Positions 33,596 through 42,766 of a stretch of DNA of 64,000 nt are shown in pieces. Positions within the stretch are counted from its first letter, which is position 1; the number at the start of each line of letters is the position of its first letter. The translations under genes and the position numbers were made by a program. The stretch is from Falsiroseomonas sp041690465 (GTDB taxonomy: Bacteria > Pseudomonadota > Alphaproteobacteria > Acetobacterales > Acetobacteraceae), in contig NZ_JAWLHG010000012.1 of NCBI RefSeq assembly GCF_041690465.1, positions 1 to 64,000 on the forward strand. The letters run 5' to 3'. Below the pieces are notes generated by a model. The model saw only the letters and a program-made list of their open reading frames with translations. It had not been told where the DNA came from and made no database searches.

Positions 33596-35257
33596 TCAGG
33601 CGCCGTAGAGCGCCTTCGCCTGCGCCTCGGTCACCAGCCCATCGGCCACATCGCGTTGCACCTTCGCGCGGTCGCGCTGCCGCGGGTCGCCCATGCCGCC
33701 GCCGCCCGGCAGCTTCAGCAGCAGATGGCGACCCTTCGGGATGGTCTGGAAGCCCTTGGTACGCAGCACCGTGCCGTCATCGAGCCCCACCCAGCCCAGC
33801 GCGCCCTCGCCGCCGCCCTCGCGGCCCTTCGGCGCATTGGCGATGCGGTCGAAGATGGCGTTCACGGCGAATTCGGCATCGCCCTTCGCGCCGATCTCCA
33901 TCACCTTGCCGAAGCCACCACGGGTGCGGCCGGCGCCGGCGGAATCCGGGCGCAGCTGGTTCTGCCAGAAGATCACCGGCGCGACGTTCTCGGTGGCTTC
34001 CACCGGCATGGTGCGCACGCCGGATGGGAAGGCGGTGCCGTCCAGCCCGTCCTTCGTGGGCCGCGCGCCGGTGCCGCCGGAGTTGAAGGTGATGATCTCG
34101 AAATCCGGCAGCTCGGCATTCGCGCCGCTCACCTGCGCGCCGCCGCGCAAGGGCGGGTTCCACAGCGCCGAGGAGCCCTCGGCATTCACCCGATCCGGCA
34201 CCGCCTGGTGCAGGCAGCCCATCATCAGGTCGGGCAGCAATTGCCCCACCACATGCCGCACGCTGACGGGGTAGGGCCGCGGCGCATTGAGGATGCAACC
34301 CTCCGGGATCACCATGTGGAAGGGCGCGAGGGAGGCCCAGTTGTTCGGGATCTCCGGCGCAACCACGCACTTGATCCCAAAGCAGGAATAGGCGCGGCAA
34401 TAGGCAGCCGGCACGTTGATGCCGCGGTTCGACAGGCCGGAGGTGCCGGCATAGTCCACCACGATGGAATCGGCGTTCACCGTCATTGCCGCGCGCAGCG
34501 TGACGGGTGCCTCGTAGCCGTCGGAGCGGATCTCGCCGCGATAGGTGCCGCGCGGGATCTTCGCGATCTCCTCGAGCGTCGCCTTCAGCGAGCTGTCAAA
34601 GATGTAGTCGGCGAGGTCGTCGATGCTCTCCATCGCGAACTCGTCCATCATCTCGACCAGCCGCTTGGCGCCGGCGTCGTTGCAAGCGCAGAGGGAATAG
34701 ACATCGCCTTCCAGCTCCACCGGCGTGCGGGTGCCGGCACGGAGGAAGTCGAAGAAGGTCTCGTTCGCCTGGCCGCGATCGAAGCACTTCACGATGGGGA
34801 TGTAGAGCCCTTCCTCGAAGACGCTCCGCCCTTCCGGCCCCATGCCGAGGCCGCCGACATCGATGACATGCGCGGTGTTGGCGAACAGCCCGACGATCTT
34901 CCCGTTGCGGAAGGCGGGCGTGACGACGGTGAGGTCGTGCAGGTGGCCGGTGCCGAGCCAGGGATCGTTGGTGATGTAGTGATCGCCCGGCTGCATCGTC
35001 TCCGCCGGGAACTTCGCGAGGAAGTGACCGACGGATTCCATCATGGAATTCACGTGCCCCGGCGTGCCGGTCACGGCCTGCGCCAGCATGCGGCCCTTGA
35101 GGTCGAAGATGCCGGCCGAGAGATCGCCCGCCTCGCGCACCGTGGTACTGAAGGCGGTCCGGATCATGATCTGCGCCTGCTCTTCGACCACCGCGATCAG
35201 ACGGTTCCACTGGATCTGGCGCTGGATCTTCTTCAGGGCTTCGCTCGCGGCGGACAT
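33596..35257 (-). CDS. hyuB: Hydantoinase B / oxoprolinase family subunit
   Basis: A 553-residue HyuB-type protein. Typical segments are FSTTVREAGDLSAGIFD, GDHYITNDPWLGTGHLHDL and GGGGMGDPRQRDRAKV near the C-terminus. Together with HyuA it forms an ATP-dependent hydrolase opening hydantoin, 5-oxoproline or related rings. It is the last gene of the SDR-M20-hyuA-hyuB unit; its ATG shares a base with the hyuA stop. Confidence 0.9.
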   Translation of the reverse strand: MSAASEALKKIQRQIQWNRLIAVVEEQAQIMIRTAFSTTVREAGDLSAGIFDLKGRMLAQAVTGTPGHVNSMMESVGHFLAKFPAETMQPGDHYITNDPWLGTGHLHDLTVVTPAFRNGKIVGLFANTAHVIDVGGLGMGPEGRSVFEEGLYIPIVKCFDRGQANETFFDFLRAGTRTPVELEGDVYSLCACNDAGAKRLVEMMDEFAMESIDDLADYIFDSSLKATLEEIAKIPRGTYRGEIRSDGYEAPVTLRAAMTVNADSIVVDYAGTSGLSNRGINVPAAYCRAYSCFGIKCVVAPEIPNNWASLAPFHMVIPEGCILNAPRPYPVSVRHVVGQLLPDLMMGCLHQAVPDRVNAEGSSALWNPPLRGGAQVSGANAELPDFEIITFNSGGTGARPTKDGLDGTAFPSGVRTMPVEATENVAPVIFWQNQLRPDSAGAGRTRGGFGKVMEIGAKGDAEFAVNAIFDRIANAPKGREGGGEGALGWVGLDDGTVLRTKGFQTIPKGRHLLLKLPGGGGMGDPRQRDRAKVQRDVADGLVTEAQAKALYGA

Positions 35258-37353
35258 CACGCGTCCTCCCTCACCAGTTCGAGATATCCCAGCCCATCCA
35301 CCCGGCAGCGCCAGCTTGGCCCGACCAGCGTGCTTGTCTCGGCCTCGGCGATGATGCACGGCCCGGCAACGGCGGCGCCCGGCGCGAAATCGTCGCGGTC
35401 ATAAACCGTCCAATCCCCCACCTCGCCGGTTGCCGTGTCGCGCACCGACTGGACGCGCACTGGCTTCGGAGCCGGCGCATCCTGCACGGGAGCTACCGGT
35501 TCCATCACCTCCACCACCGTCGCGACGGTGACGGCGAAGGAGAGGATCTCCACGTCGCTGCCGGGCACCGGACGGTCGTAGAAGCGCGTGTATTCGGCGT
35601 CGTAGGCCGCGCGGATCGCCGCGACATCGGCCTGCGTCAATTCGCGCGCGGGGATCGGCACGGCGATCTCGTGGCCCTGGCCGACATAGCGCATGAAGGC
35701 CAGCCGGTGCTCCGCGGCCGGGGCGCCGAAGCTGCCCTCGGCCACCACTTCCGACGCCTCCGCCGACATTGCCGCCAGAAGCGCGTTCACGGCATCGAGG
35801 TCGAAGCTGCCGAAGCGCTGGTAGAGCGATTTCACCACCTCATAGGCCACCGGCGCGCGCAGGAAACCGATGGCGGAGCCGACGCCGGCCCCGGACGGAA
35901 CCAGCAACCGGTTCACGCCGATCTTCTCCGCCACGCGATAGCCATGCACGGGGCCGCCGCCGCCAAAGGCGATGATCGAGCGGCCCTCATAGCCCTTGCC
36001 CGATTCGATGGCGTGGACGCGGGCGGCATTCGCCATGTTCTCGTCCACCATCTCGACGACGCCAAGTGCCGCCATCTCCGGCGAGAGGCCGAGGCGTTCG
36101 CCCACCTGCGCGCCCATCGCCGCCTTCGCCGCGCCGGGATGCAGCTTCAGCGCGCCGCCGGCGAAGAGGTCGGGCTCATAGCGGCCGAGCAGCAGGTTGG
36201 CGTCCGTCACCGCGGGCTGCGTCCCGCCGCGGCCGTAGCAGGCCGGGCCGGGATCGGCGCCGGCGCTCTCCGGCCCCACCTGGATGCGGCCCATGCTGTC
36301 GAGATGCGCAATGGAGCCGCCGCCAGCACCGATCTCCACCATCTCGATGACAGGGATGCGCAGCGGCAGGCCGGAGCCCTTCTTGAAGCGGCCGACGCGG
36401 GCGACCTCGAAGCTGCGCGCGGCCTGCGGTGCGTAGTCATCCACCAGGCAGACCTTCGCGGTGGTGCCGCCCATGTCGAAGGAGAGCACCTTGCCCCAGC
36501 CCTTCTGCCGCGCAACGTGGGCGGCAAAGATCGCGCCGCCGGCGGGCCCGGATTCGACGAGGCGAATCGGGAAGCGGGCTGCGGTTTCGAGCGTGGTGAG
36601 GCCGCCGCCCGAGAGCATCAGGAACAGCGGGCAGGTCAGCCCGGCTTCCGAAAGCCCCGCTTCCAGCCGGTGCAGGTAGCTGGCCATTCGCGGCTGCACA
36701 TAGGCGTTGGCGGTGGTGGTGGAGAAGCGCTCCCATTCGCGCATCTCCGGCGACACCTCGCTGCTCAGCGAGACCGGCAGCTCCGGCCATTCCTGGCGCA
36801 CGATGGCGGCGGCGCGCTTCTCATGCGCGGGATTGACGAAGCTGTGCAGGAAGCCGATCGCCAGGCTCTCGATGCCTTCCGCACGCAGGAAGGCGAGCTG
36901 GTCGCGCACCGCCTGCTCGTCCAGCGGGCGCAGCACATGGCCCTCGTTGTCGAGCCGCTCGGGCACCGTCACACGCCAGCGCCGCGGCACCAGCGGCTGC
37001 GGCAGGTCGATGTTGAGGTCGTACTGGTCGTAGCGGGATTCGTTGCCCATCGCGATGACGTCGCGGAAGCCATCGGTGGTGAGCAGCGCAGTCTTCGCGC
37101 CCTTGCGCTCGATGATCGCGTTGGTGGCCAGCGTGGTGCCGTGGATCACCAGCACGATGTCGCAAGGCTGCAGCCCCGCCTTGCCAAGCACCGCGCGCAC
37201 GCCTTCCAGCACGCCGAGTTCCGGCGCGGCTTGCGTGGTGAGGACCTTGGCGGTCCAGCGCTCGCCATTCCGCTCGATCGCGAGGTCGGTGAAGGTGCCG
37301 CCGATATCGACAGCCAGGCGCGCCTGCGGCGCGACGGCGAGCCGAGCCGTCAC
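35257..37353 (-). CDS. hyuA: Hydantoinase A / oxoprolinase family subunit
   Basis: A 698-residue protein of the ASKHA ATPase type: LAVDIGGTFTDLAIE at the start is the phosphate-1 motif, then HGTTLATNAIIERKG, LSFDMGGTTAKVCLV and AFGGGGPVHGYRVAE. It uses ATP to drive ring opening with HyuB. The likely start is GTG 37353, inside the stop of the M20 hydrolase gene (GTGA). Confidence 0.9.
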   Translation of the reverse strand: MTARLAVAPQARLAVDIGGTFTDLAIERNGERWTAKVLTTQAAPELGVLEGVRAVLGKAGLQPCDIVLVIHGTTLATNAIIERKGAKTALLTTDGFRDVIAMGNESRYDQYDLNIDLPQPLVPRRWRVTVPERLDNEGHVLRPLDEQAVRDQLAFLRAEGIESLAIGFLHSFVNPAHEKRAAAIVRQEWPELPVSLSSEVSPEMREWERFSTTTANAYVQPRMASYLHRLEAGLSEAGLTCPLFLMLSGGGLTTLETAARFPIRLVESGPAGGAIFAAHVARQKGWGKVLSFDMGGTTAKVCLVDDYAPQAARSFEVARVGRFKKGSGLPLRIPVIEMVEIGAGGGSIAHLDSMGRIQVGPESAGADPGPACYGRGGTQPAVTDANLLLGRYEPDLFAGGALKLHPGAAKAAMGAQVGERLGLSPEMAALGVVEMVDENMANAARVHAIESGKGYEGRSIIAFGGGGPVHGYRVAEKIGVNRLLVPSGAGVGSAIGFLRAPVAYEVVKSLYQRFGSFDLDAVNALLAAMSAEASEVVAEGSFGAPAAEHRLAFMRYVGQGHEIAVPIPARELTQADVAAIRAAYDAEYTRFYDRPVPGSDVEILSFAVTVATVVEVMEPVAPVQDAPAPKPVRVQSVRDTATGEVGDWTVYDRDDFAPGAAVAGPCIIAEAETSTLVGPSWRCRVDGLGYLELVREDA

Positions 37354-38615
37354 TGCGCGGCCTCCGCCGCCCAGCGCGTTGCCACCGCACACGCGGCTGC
37401 AAAGTCTTCCATCAGCATCGCCTCGTTCGGGTTGTGGCTGCCGTTCTGGTTGCGGACGAACAGCATCCCGGCCGGGATGCCCGCCTGCACGAAGGCTGCC
37501 GCGTCGTGGCCACCGCCGCTGGCCATGACCTTGTGCTGGATGCCGAGCTGCTCCGCCGCGCGCTTCAGCCCGGCCTGGATGCCGGCATCCATCGGTGCCG
37601 CGCGGCTGGCCGTCTCCCTGCCCAGTTCGAACCGCACGCCGCGGCGGGCCTCGATCCCGGGCACGATGTCGTAGAGCGTCTCCATCAGCGCATCCACGCT
37701 GTGGGGATTGACGCTGCGCACGTCGAGCTGGAACTGCGCCTCGCCGGCGATCTTCGTGAAGCCCGCCTCGGCCGTGGTGCCCATGACGCAGAAGGTGCAG
37801 ACCAGCACATGGCCCTGCGCCTCCAGCTCCATCCAGCGCTCGTCCACACGATGCGCGAGCTCGGCCAGCGCGGCCGCGGCGTCGCGGCGGTATTTGCGGG
37901 GCGTGGCGCCGGAGTGGTTGTACTCGCCCAGCACCCGCGCCGCACGCAGCCGGCGGCTGCCGGGGATGCCGGTGATGATGCCGACGGGAATGCCCTCCAC
38001 ATCCAGCACCGGGCCCTGCTCGATATGCAGTTCCAGGAAGGCGGCGGTGTCGGCCGCGCTGAAGGTCTTTCCTCCGTTCTCGACGAAGGATGGGTCGAAG
38101 CCATCCTCGCGCATATGGTCGGCGAGGGTGCGGCCGCTGTCCTGCCGCTTCACCTGCAGCTCCGCCGGCTGCAGCAGGCCGAGCGCGCCGCGGCTGCCGG
38201 GATAGCTGATCGGGAACCAGCTGCCGGCTTCCTCGGCGCGCACCGCCACCACGGTCACGTCGCGCGCTGGCACGAAGCCCGCGCGCTTCATCCCCGCCAC
38301 CGCCGCAAGCCCCGTCAGCACGCCCGCCGCGCCGTCGTAATTGCCGCCGGACTGCACGGAGTCGAGGTGGCTGCCGAGCAGCACGCGCTTCGCCGCGCGG
38401 TCGGACCCCGGCAGCGTCATCAGCAGGTTGCCGACGGGATCGGCGCGCGTTTCCAGCCCCACCGCCTCGGCGGCGGCGCGGACGATGGCATGGGCTTTCC
38501 GCTCGCCCTCGCCATAGGCCGCGCGCGTGATGCCGACGCCGTCGAATGTCGCGCTGCGCAGCTCGTCGAACAGCTTCTCCGCCAGCGCGACATCGGGCGT
38601 CAGGTTCGGCAGCAT
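37350..38615 (-). CDS. M20 Zn-dependent hydrolase (N-carbamoyl-amino acid / allantoate amidohydrolase type)
   Basis: A 421-residue amidase with two-metal ligands in GSHLDSVQSGGNYDG, AEEAGSWFP, ELHIEQGP and GGGHDAAAF. Members remove the carbamoyl group from N-carbamoyl-L-amino acids, which is what a hydantoinase yields, so the pairing with hyuA/hyuB in one operon is functional sense. GAGGAGG lies 8 nt before ATG 38615. Confidence 0.9.
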   Translation of the reverse strand: MLPNLTPDVALAEKLFDELRSATFDGVGITRAAYGEGERKAHAIVRAAAEAVGLETRADPVGNLLMTLPGSDRAAKRVLLGSHLDSVQSGGNYDGAAGVLTGLAAVAGMKRAGFVPARDVTVVAVRAEEAGSWFPISYPGSRGALGLLQPAELQVKRQDSGRTLADHMREDGFDPSFVENGGKTFSAADTAAFLELHIEQGPVLDVEGIPVGIITGIPGSRRLRAARVLGEYNHSGATPRKYRRDAAAALAELAHRVDERWMELEAQGHVLVCTFCVMGTTAEAGFTKIAGEAQFQLDVRSVNPHSVDALMETLYDIVPGIEARRGVRFELGRETASRAAPMDAGIQAGLKRAAEQLGIQHKVMASGGGHDAAAFVQAGIPAGMLFVRNQNGSHNPNEAMLMEDFAAACAVATRWAAEAAQ

Positions 38616-38628
38616 CGTGACGCCCTCC

Positions 38629-39420
38629 TCACAGCATGCTGCGCACGCGGCCGCCATCCACGCGGATCATGCTGCCGGTGATGTAGCCGGCCTGCTCGCT
38701 GACCAGGAAGGCGCCCATCGGGCCGAACTCGTCGGGCGTGCCGATACGCCCGGCGGGAATCTCCTGCGCCATCTTCGCCAGCTCCGCCTCCACCGTGCCG
38801 CCGGCCTTGGCGGCCCGCGATTCGGCGTTCTGCGTGATGCGGTCGGTCATGATGCTGCCGGGCGCGATGATGTTCATCGTCACGCCATCCTTGGCCGCCT
38901 CGCCCGAATAGGTCTTGAGCCAGCCCCAGATCGCCGAGCGCAGCGTGTTGGAAAGCGCCAGGTTCGGGATCGGGTGCTGCATGCCGGAGCTGCCCACCAC
39001 CAGCACGCGGCCCCAGCCGCGCTTGCGCATCTCCGGGATAAGCCGGTTGGCGATGCGGATCGGCGAGGCGACGATCTGCTCGAACCAGGTATGCAGCGCC
39101 GCATCGGTGATCTCGGAGGCGATGCAGGGCGGCGGGCCGCCATGGTTCAGCACCAGGATATCGACGCCGCCCATCGCCGCCACGGCGGCATCGGCCAGCG
39201 CATCCATCTGCTCGCCCTTCGCGACATCGGCGACCACGCCCTTCGCCGAGGCGGCGCCGGCCGCCTTCAGCTCGGCGGCCACCTTGTCGAGGCTCGCCTG
39301 GTCACGCCCGCTGACCACCAGCGCGGCGCCCTCGGCCGCCAGCGCATCGGCGATCGAACGGCCGAGGCCCTTCGAGGCCCCCATGACCAGCGCGCGCTTG
39401 CCCTTCAGACCAAGATCCAT
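38629..39420 (-). CDS. SDR-family oxidoreductase lacking the usual YxxxK
   Basis: A 263-residue short-chain dehydrogenase fold: NADP-binding VMGASKGLGRSIADALA, LNHGGPPP, VVGSSGMQHPIPNLALSN and a C-terminal GRIGTPDEFGPMGAFLVS. At the place of the catalytic Tyr-x-x-x-Lys the sequence reads N-L-A-L-S-N-T-L-R, so Tyr and Lys are absent, as in a known subgroup related to BacC/3-oxoacyl reductases. It heads the hydantoinase operon, 13 nt before the M20 gene. Either the reaction differs or it is not a normal reductase. Confidence 0.8.
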   Translation of the reverse strand: MDLGLKGKRALVMGASKGLGRSIADALAAEGAALVVSGRDQASLDKVAAELKAAGAASAKGVVADVAKGEQMDALADAAVAAMGGVDILVLNHGGPPPCIASEITDAALHTWFEQIVASPIRIANRLIPEMRKRGWGRVLVVGSSGMQHPIPNLALSNTLRSAIWGWLKTYSGEAAKDGVTMNIIAPGSIMTDRITQNAESRAAKAGGTVEAELAKMAQEIPAGRIGTPDEFGPMGAFLVSEQAGYITGSMIRVDGGRVRSML

Positions 39421-39531
39421 GGTGGAAACTCCCAGACGGCGGAATGGCCGGGGAACCTGCCCGCCCCCGCCCCCGCTGGCAAGGCGGCCCGGCTCTGCTA
39501 ACCCTCCGGCCGGATCAAGGGAGAGAACCGC

Positions 39532-40509
39532 ATGTCCAGGCCCGTCCTGCTGCTGACCCGCAAGCTGCCCGCCGCGATCGAGGCGCGCGCCGCGCGCGAC
39601 TACGATGCGAAGCTCAACAGCACCGACGACCCCTGGTACCGCGACGGCGCCGAGATCGCCCGCCGCGCCGCAGCCATCAGTGCCGAGGGGGTGCTCTGCG
39701 CCGCCGGCGATCCGCTGGGCGCCGCGACCATCGGCGCCTTGCCCGCCAGCGTGAAGATCATCGCCACCTTCTCGGTCGGCTACGATCATATCGACATCGC
39801 CGCCGCGAAGGCGCGCGGCATCGTCGTGACCAACACGCCGGAGGTGCTCTCCTTCGCCACCGCCGAATGCGCCTTCACCCTGATGCTGATGGCCGCCCGC
39901 CGCGCCGGCGAGGGCGAGCGGCTGGTGCGCGCGCAGAAGTGGGAGGGCTGGGCGCCGACGCAGCTGATGGGCGTCACGCTCGAAGGCAAGAAGCTCGGCA
40001 TCGCCGGCTTCGGGCGGATCGGGCGGGAGCTTGCCGCCATGGCGCGGGGCTTCCGGATGGAGATCCACTACCGCGACCTGCACCGCGCCCCGCCCGAACT
40101 CGAGCAGGGCGCCACCTTCCACGACAATGACGAGGGCTTCCTCGGCGCCATCGACATCCTCTCGATGCACATGCCGGGGGGAGAGGCGACTCGGAAGTGG
40201 TTGAACGCGGAACGTCTCGGCCGGATGAGGAAGGGCAGCATCGTCATCAACACCGGCCGCGGCGGCTCGGTGGACGATGCCGCGCTGGTGGCGGCGCTGA
40301 GCTCCGGCCATATCCGCGCCGCGGGACTCGACGTGTACGATGGCGAGCCGCGCATCTTCGATGGCTATTTCGGGCTGGAGAATGTTGCGCTGTTGCCGCA
40401 TCTCGGCAGCGCCACGATCGAGACGCGCGACGCGATGGGCCATCGGGCGCTGGACAACCTCGATGCCGTGCTGATCAGGGGCCAGGCAGCGCCGCATGGC
40501 CTGGCCTGA
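39532..40509 (+). CDS. D-isomer-specific 2-hydroxyacid dehydrogenase
   Basis: A 325-residue NAD(P)-dependent enzyme with IAGFGRIGRELA (dinucleotide motif), VINTGRGGSVDD (catalytic Arg), LDVYDGEP (Glu) and LLPHLGSAT (His). It reduces glyoxylate, hydroxypyruvate or similar 2-oxoacids. A purine-rich AAGGGAGAGAA precedes the ATG. It is divergent from the SDR-hyu operon. Confidence 0.9.
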   Translation: MSRPVLLLTRKLPAAIEARAARDYDAKLNSTDDPWYRDGAEIARRAAAISAEGVLCAAGDPLGAATIGALPASVKIIATFSVGYDHIDIAAAKARGIVVTNTPEVLSFATAECAFTLMLMAARRAGEGERLVRAQKWEGWAPTQLMGVTLEGKKLGIAGFGRIGRELAAMARGFRMEIHYRDLHRAPPELEQGATFHDNDEGFLGAIDILSMHMPGGEATRKWLNAERLGRMRKGSIVINTGRGGSVDDAALVAALSSGHIRAAGLDVYDGEPRIFDGYFGLENVALLPHLGSATIETRDAMGHRALDNLDAVLIRGQAAPHGLA

Positions 40510-40645
40510 GCGGCAAGGCCGAAGCGCGCACCCAACCCTGCGTTGGATTGCCACAAAGCAAACAACTTGACGCTGCATCGTGGTTGCGTGATGCATCCTC
40601 CGGGCGCAAGGTGACGCGGGCCTGGGGGATGGGAACGCTCGCAGC

Positions 40646-40996
40646 ATGAGGCAAGCCGCGCGAATCACGCTGTTCGTGCAGGACCGGGACGGGAAGCTAG
40701 ATACCTTCCCGGATCTGGAAGTGCTGCATGCGCTGATGCACCAGGTGCCGATGGTCAGCCGCAACGCCGATGGTAGTCGCACGCTGGTGTTCGACCTGGC
40801 TGATCCTTCCGCGAAACTGTCCCGCCACTCGCCCCCCCGCATGCCGGACATCGAGCGGCTGCGCGCGCATATCAACGCCATGAGCAGCGAGGCCCGCGCG
40901 CTAGGCCTCACCCTCACCGCCGCCCTGGCCGATTCGGCGGAGCTGGTGGCGGAGGCCGAGTTCGGCGGCATGGCCCCGCCACGCGGCAGGGATTGA
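40646..40996 (+). CDS. Hypothetical protein
   Basis: A 116-residue protein with an N-terminal strand (RITLFVQDRDG) and a helical C-terminal half. No family, signal or membrane span is seen. The region 40510-40645 before it contains a TTGACG (40567) that could be a -35 box, but no convincing -10 follows. Its codon use is like that of its neighbours. Confidence 0.55.
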   Translation: MRQAARITLFVQDRDGKLDTFPDLEVLHALMHQVPMVSRNADGSRTLVFDLADPSAKLSRHSPPRMPDIERLRAHINAMSSEARALGLTLTAALADSAELVAEAEFGGMAPPRGRD

Positions 40997-41043
40997 GCCG
41001 CCCGGGCGTGGCCAGGGGAAGCTCGCCGGTGTAGAGAGCCGGC

Positions 41044-42726
41044 ATGTCCGTCACCGAGGCGGGGCCAGCGCCAGGGTCCACGCTGCGCCCGCGCGCAACC
41101 CCCCGCCGCCGTGCCACGCCGGCCTGGGCCTGGGCCTCCATCCTGGTGGCCGCACTGATCGCTGCCCCCCTCGTCTCGGTGCTGGTCACCGCCGCCGCGC
41201 CGGGGGGCGAGGCGTGGCTGCATCTCAGCCGCACCGTGCTGCCGGACCTGCTGGTCAACTCCGTCCTGCTCGCGGTGCTGGTGGGCGCCATGGCGGCCAG
41301 CATGGGGGCGGTCAGCGCCTGGCTGGTCGCCGCCTGCAATTTCCGCGGCCGCGCTGTGCTGGAGGTGGCATTGCTGCTGCCGCTTGCCATGCCGGCCTAT
41401 GTCTGCGGCTACGCCTATGTCTGGCTGCTGGACGTGGCCGGCCCGGTGCAGGGCAGCCTGCGGGCCGCCACCGGGCTCACCTGGGGGCAGTACTGGTTCC
41501 CGGAGATCCGCAGCCTGCCGGGTGCCGCGCTGATGCTGGCGGCGGTGCTCTACCCCTATGTCTACCTGCTCTGCCGCGGCGCCTTCCTGACGCAGAGCGT
41601 CTGCCTGCTCGAAGCCAGCCGCACCCTGGGTCACGGGCTGCCGCGCACCTTCCTGCATGTGGCGCTGCCGATGGCCCGCCCGGCATTGGCCGGCGGCGTG
41701 GCGCTGGTCCTGATGGAGACGCTGGCGGATTTCGGCACCGTCCAGCATTTCGCCGTCCGCACCTTCACCACCGGCATCTACGATGCCTGGTTCGGCCTGG
41801 CGGACCGCCCCGCCGCGGCGCAGCTCGCCGCCAGCCTGATGGGGCTGGTGGCGTTGCTGCTGCTGCTGGAGCGCGCATCGCGCGGCGGCCGGCGCTTCCA
41901 CCCCACCACCACCCGCAGCCCGCCGCTGCGGCCGGTTGAGTTGCATGGCTGGAAGCAGGCCGCGGCGATCGCCGCCTGCGCCATGCCGGTGCTGCTCGGC
42001 TTCGTCGTCCCGGCCGGCACCCTGGTGATGCTGATGCTGGAGGTCGGCAACCCGTTCGAGGCGCAGCGCGTGCTGCCCTATGCGCTGAACAGCGTGACGC
42101 TGGCGGGGGTGACGGCAGTGCTCGCCGTGCTGCTGGCGGCGCTGCTGGCCTGGGCGCAGCGGCTGCATCCCGCGCGGCTGCGGGCGGCGGCCAACCGGGT
42201 GGCCTCGCTCGGCTATGCGGTCCCGGGTTCGGTGATCGCGGTCGGTGCGCTGGTGCCCTTCGCGCTGTTCGACAATGCCCTGGATGCCTGGATGCGGGCC
42301 AATCTCGGCATCTCCACCGGGCTGCTGCTGTCGGGCACCATCGCGGCGCTGGTCTTCGCCTATCTCGTGCGTTTCCTCGGCGTCGCGCTCTCCTCGGTGG
42401 AGAGCGGGCTGACGCGCATCCGCCCCAGCCTCTTCGCCGCCGCGCGGGTGCTTGGCCGCAGCCCCGGCCAGGCGGTGCGGGAGGTGGAGCTGCCCCTGGC
42501 CAGGGGCGCGCTGCTGACCGCCGGCGTGCTGGTCTTCGTGGACACGATGAAGGAGCTGCCGGCGACGCTGATCGTCCGCCCCTTCGACTTCGACACGCTG
42601 GCGGTGCGCGTGCACAACCTCGCCTCCGACGAGCGGCTGGCCGAGGCCTCCACCGCGGCGCTGCTGATCGTCCTGGTCGGGCTGCTGCCGGTGGCGGCGC
42701 TGGTGCGCGCCATGCGGAAGCACTGA
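41044..42726 (+). CDS. Iron-type ABC transporter permease with two permease domains
   Basis: A 560-residue protein with about twelve spans and two copies of the permease domain, each with an EAA-type loop (EASRTLGHGLPRTFLHVALP at about 190-209 and AARVLGRSPGQAVREVELPL at about 460-479). The layout matches FbpB/SfuB ferric-iron permeases. It would need an FbpA-like binding protein and an FbpC-like ATPase; neither is encoded here, so it is an orphan in this window. Confidence 0.85.
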   Translation: MSVTEAGPAPGSTLRPRATPRRRATPAWAWASILVAALIAAPLVSVLVTAAAPGGEAWLHLSRTVLPDLLVNSVLLAVLVGAMAASMGAVSAWLVAACNFRGRAVLEVALLLPLAMPAYVCGYAYVWLLDVAGPVQGSLRAATGLTWGQYWFPEIRSLPGAALMLAAVLYPYVYLLCRGAFLTQSVCLLEASRTLGHGLPRTFLHVALPMARPALAGGVALVLMETLADFGTVQHFAVRTFTTGIYDAWFGLADRPAAAQLAASLMGLVALLLLLERASRGGRRFHPTTTRSPPLRPVELHGWKQAAAIAACAMPVLLGFVVPAGTLVMLMLEVGNPFEAQRVLPYALNSVTLAGVTAVLAVLLAALLAWAQRLHPARLRAAANRVASLGYAVPGSVIAVGALVPFALFDNALDAWMRANLGISTGLLLSGTIAALVFAYLVRFLGVALSSVESGLTRIRPSLFAAARVLGRSPGQAVREVELPLARGALLTAGVLVFVDTMKELPATLIVRPFDFDTLAVRVHNLASDERLAEASTAALLIVLVGLLPVAALVRAMRKH

Positions 42727-42766
42727 GCCGCCTGGACGGAGGGCTGGGCTGCGCCATCTTCCGCGG

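Noticed and set aside
40567..40600. TTGACG as a promoter of the 116-residue hypothetical gene
   Set aside because: No acceptable -10 box lies 16-18 nt downstream, so it was not listed as a promoter.
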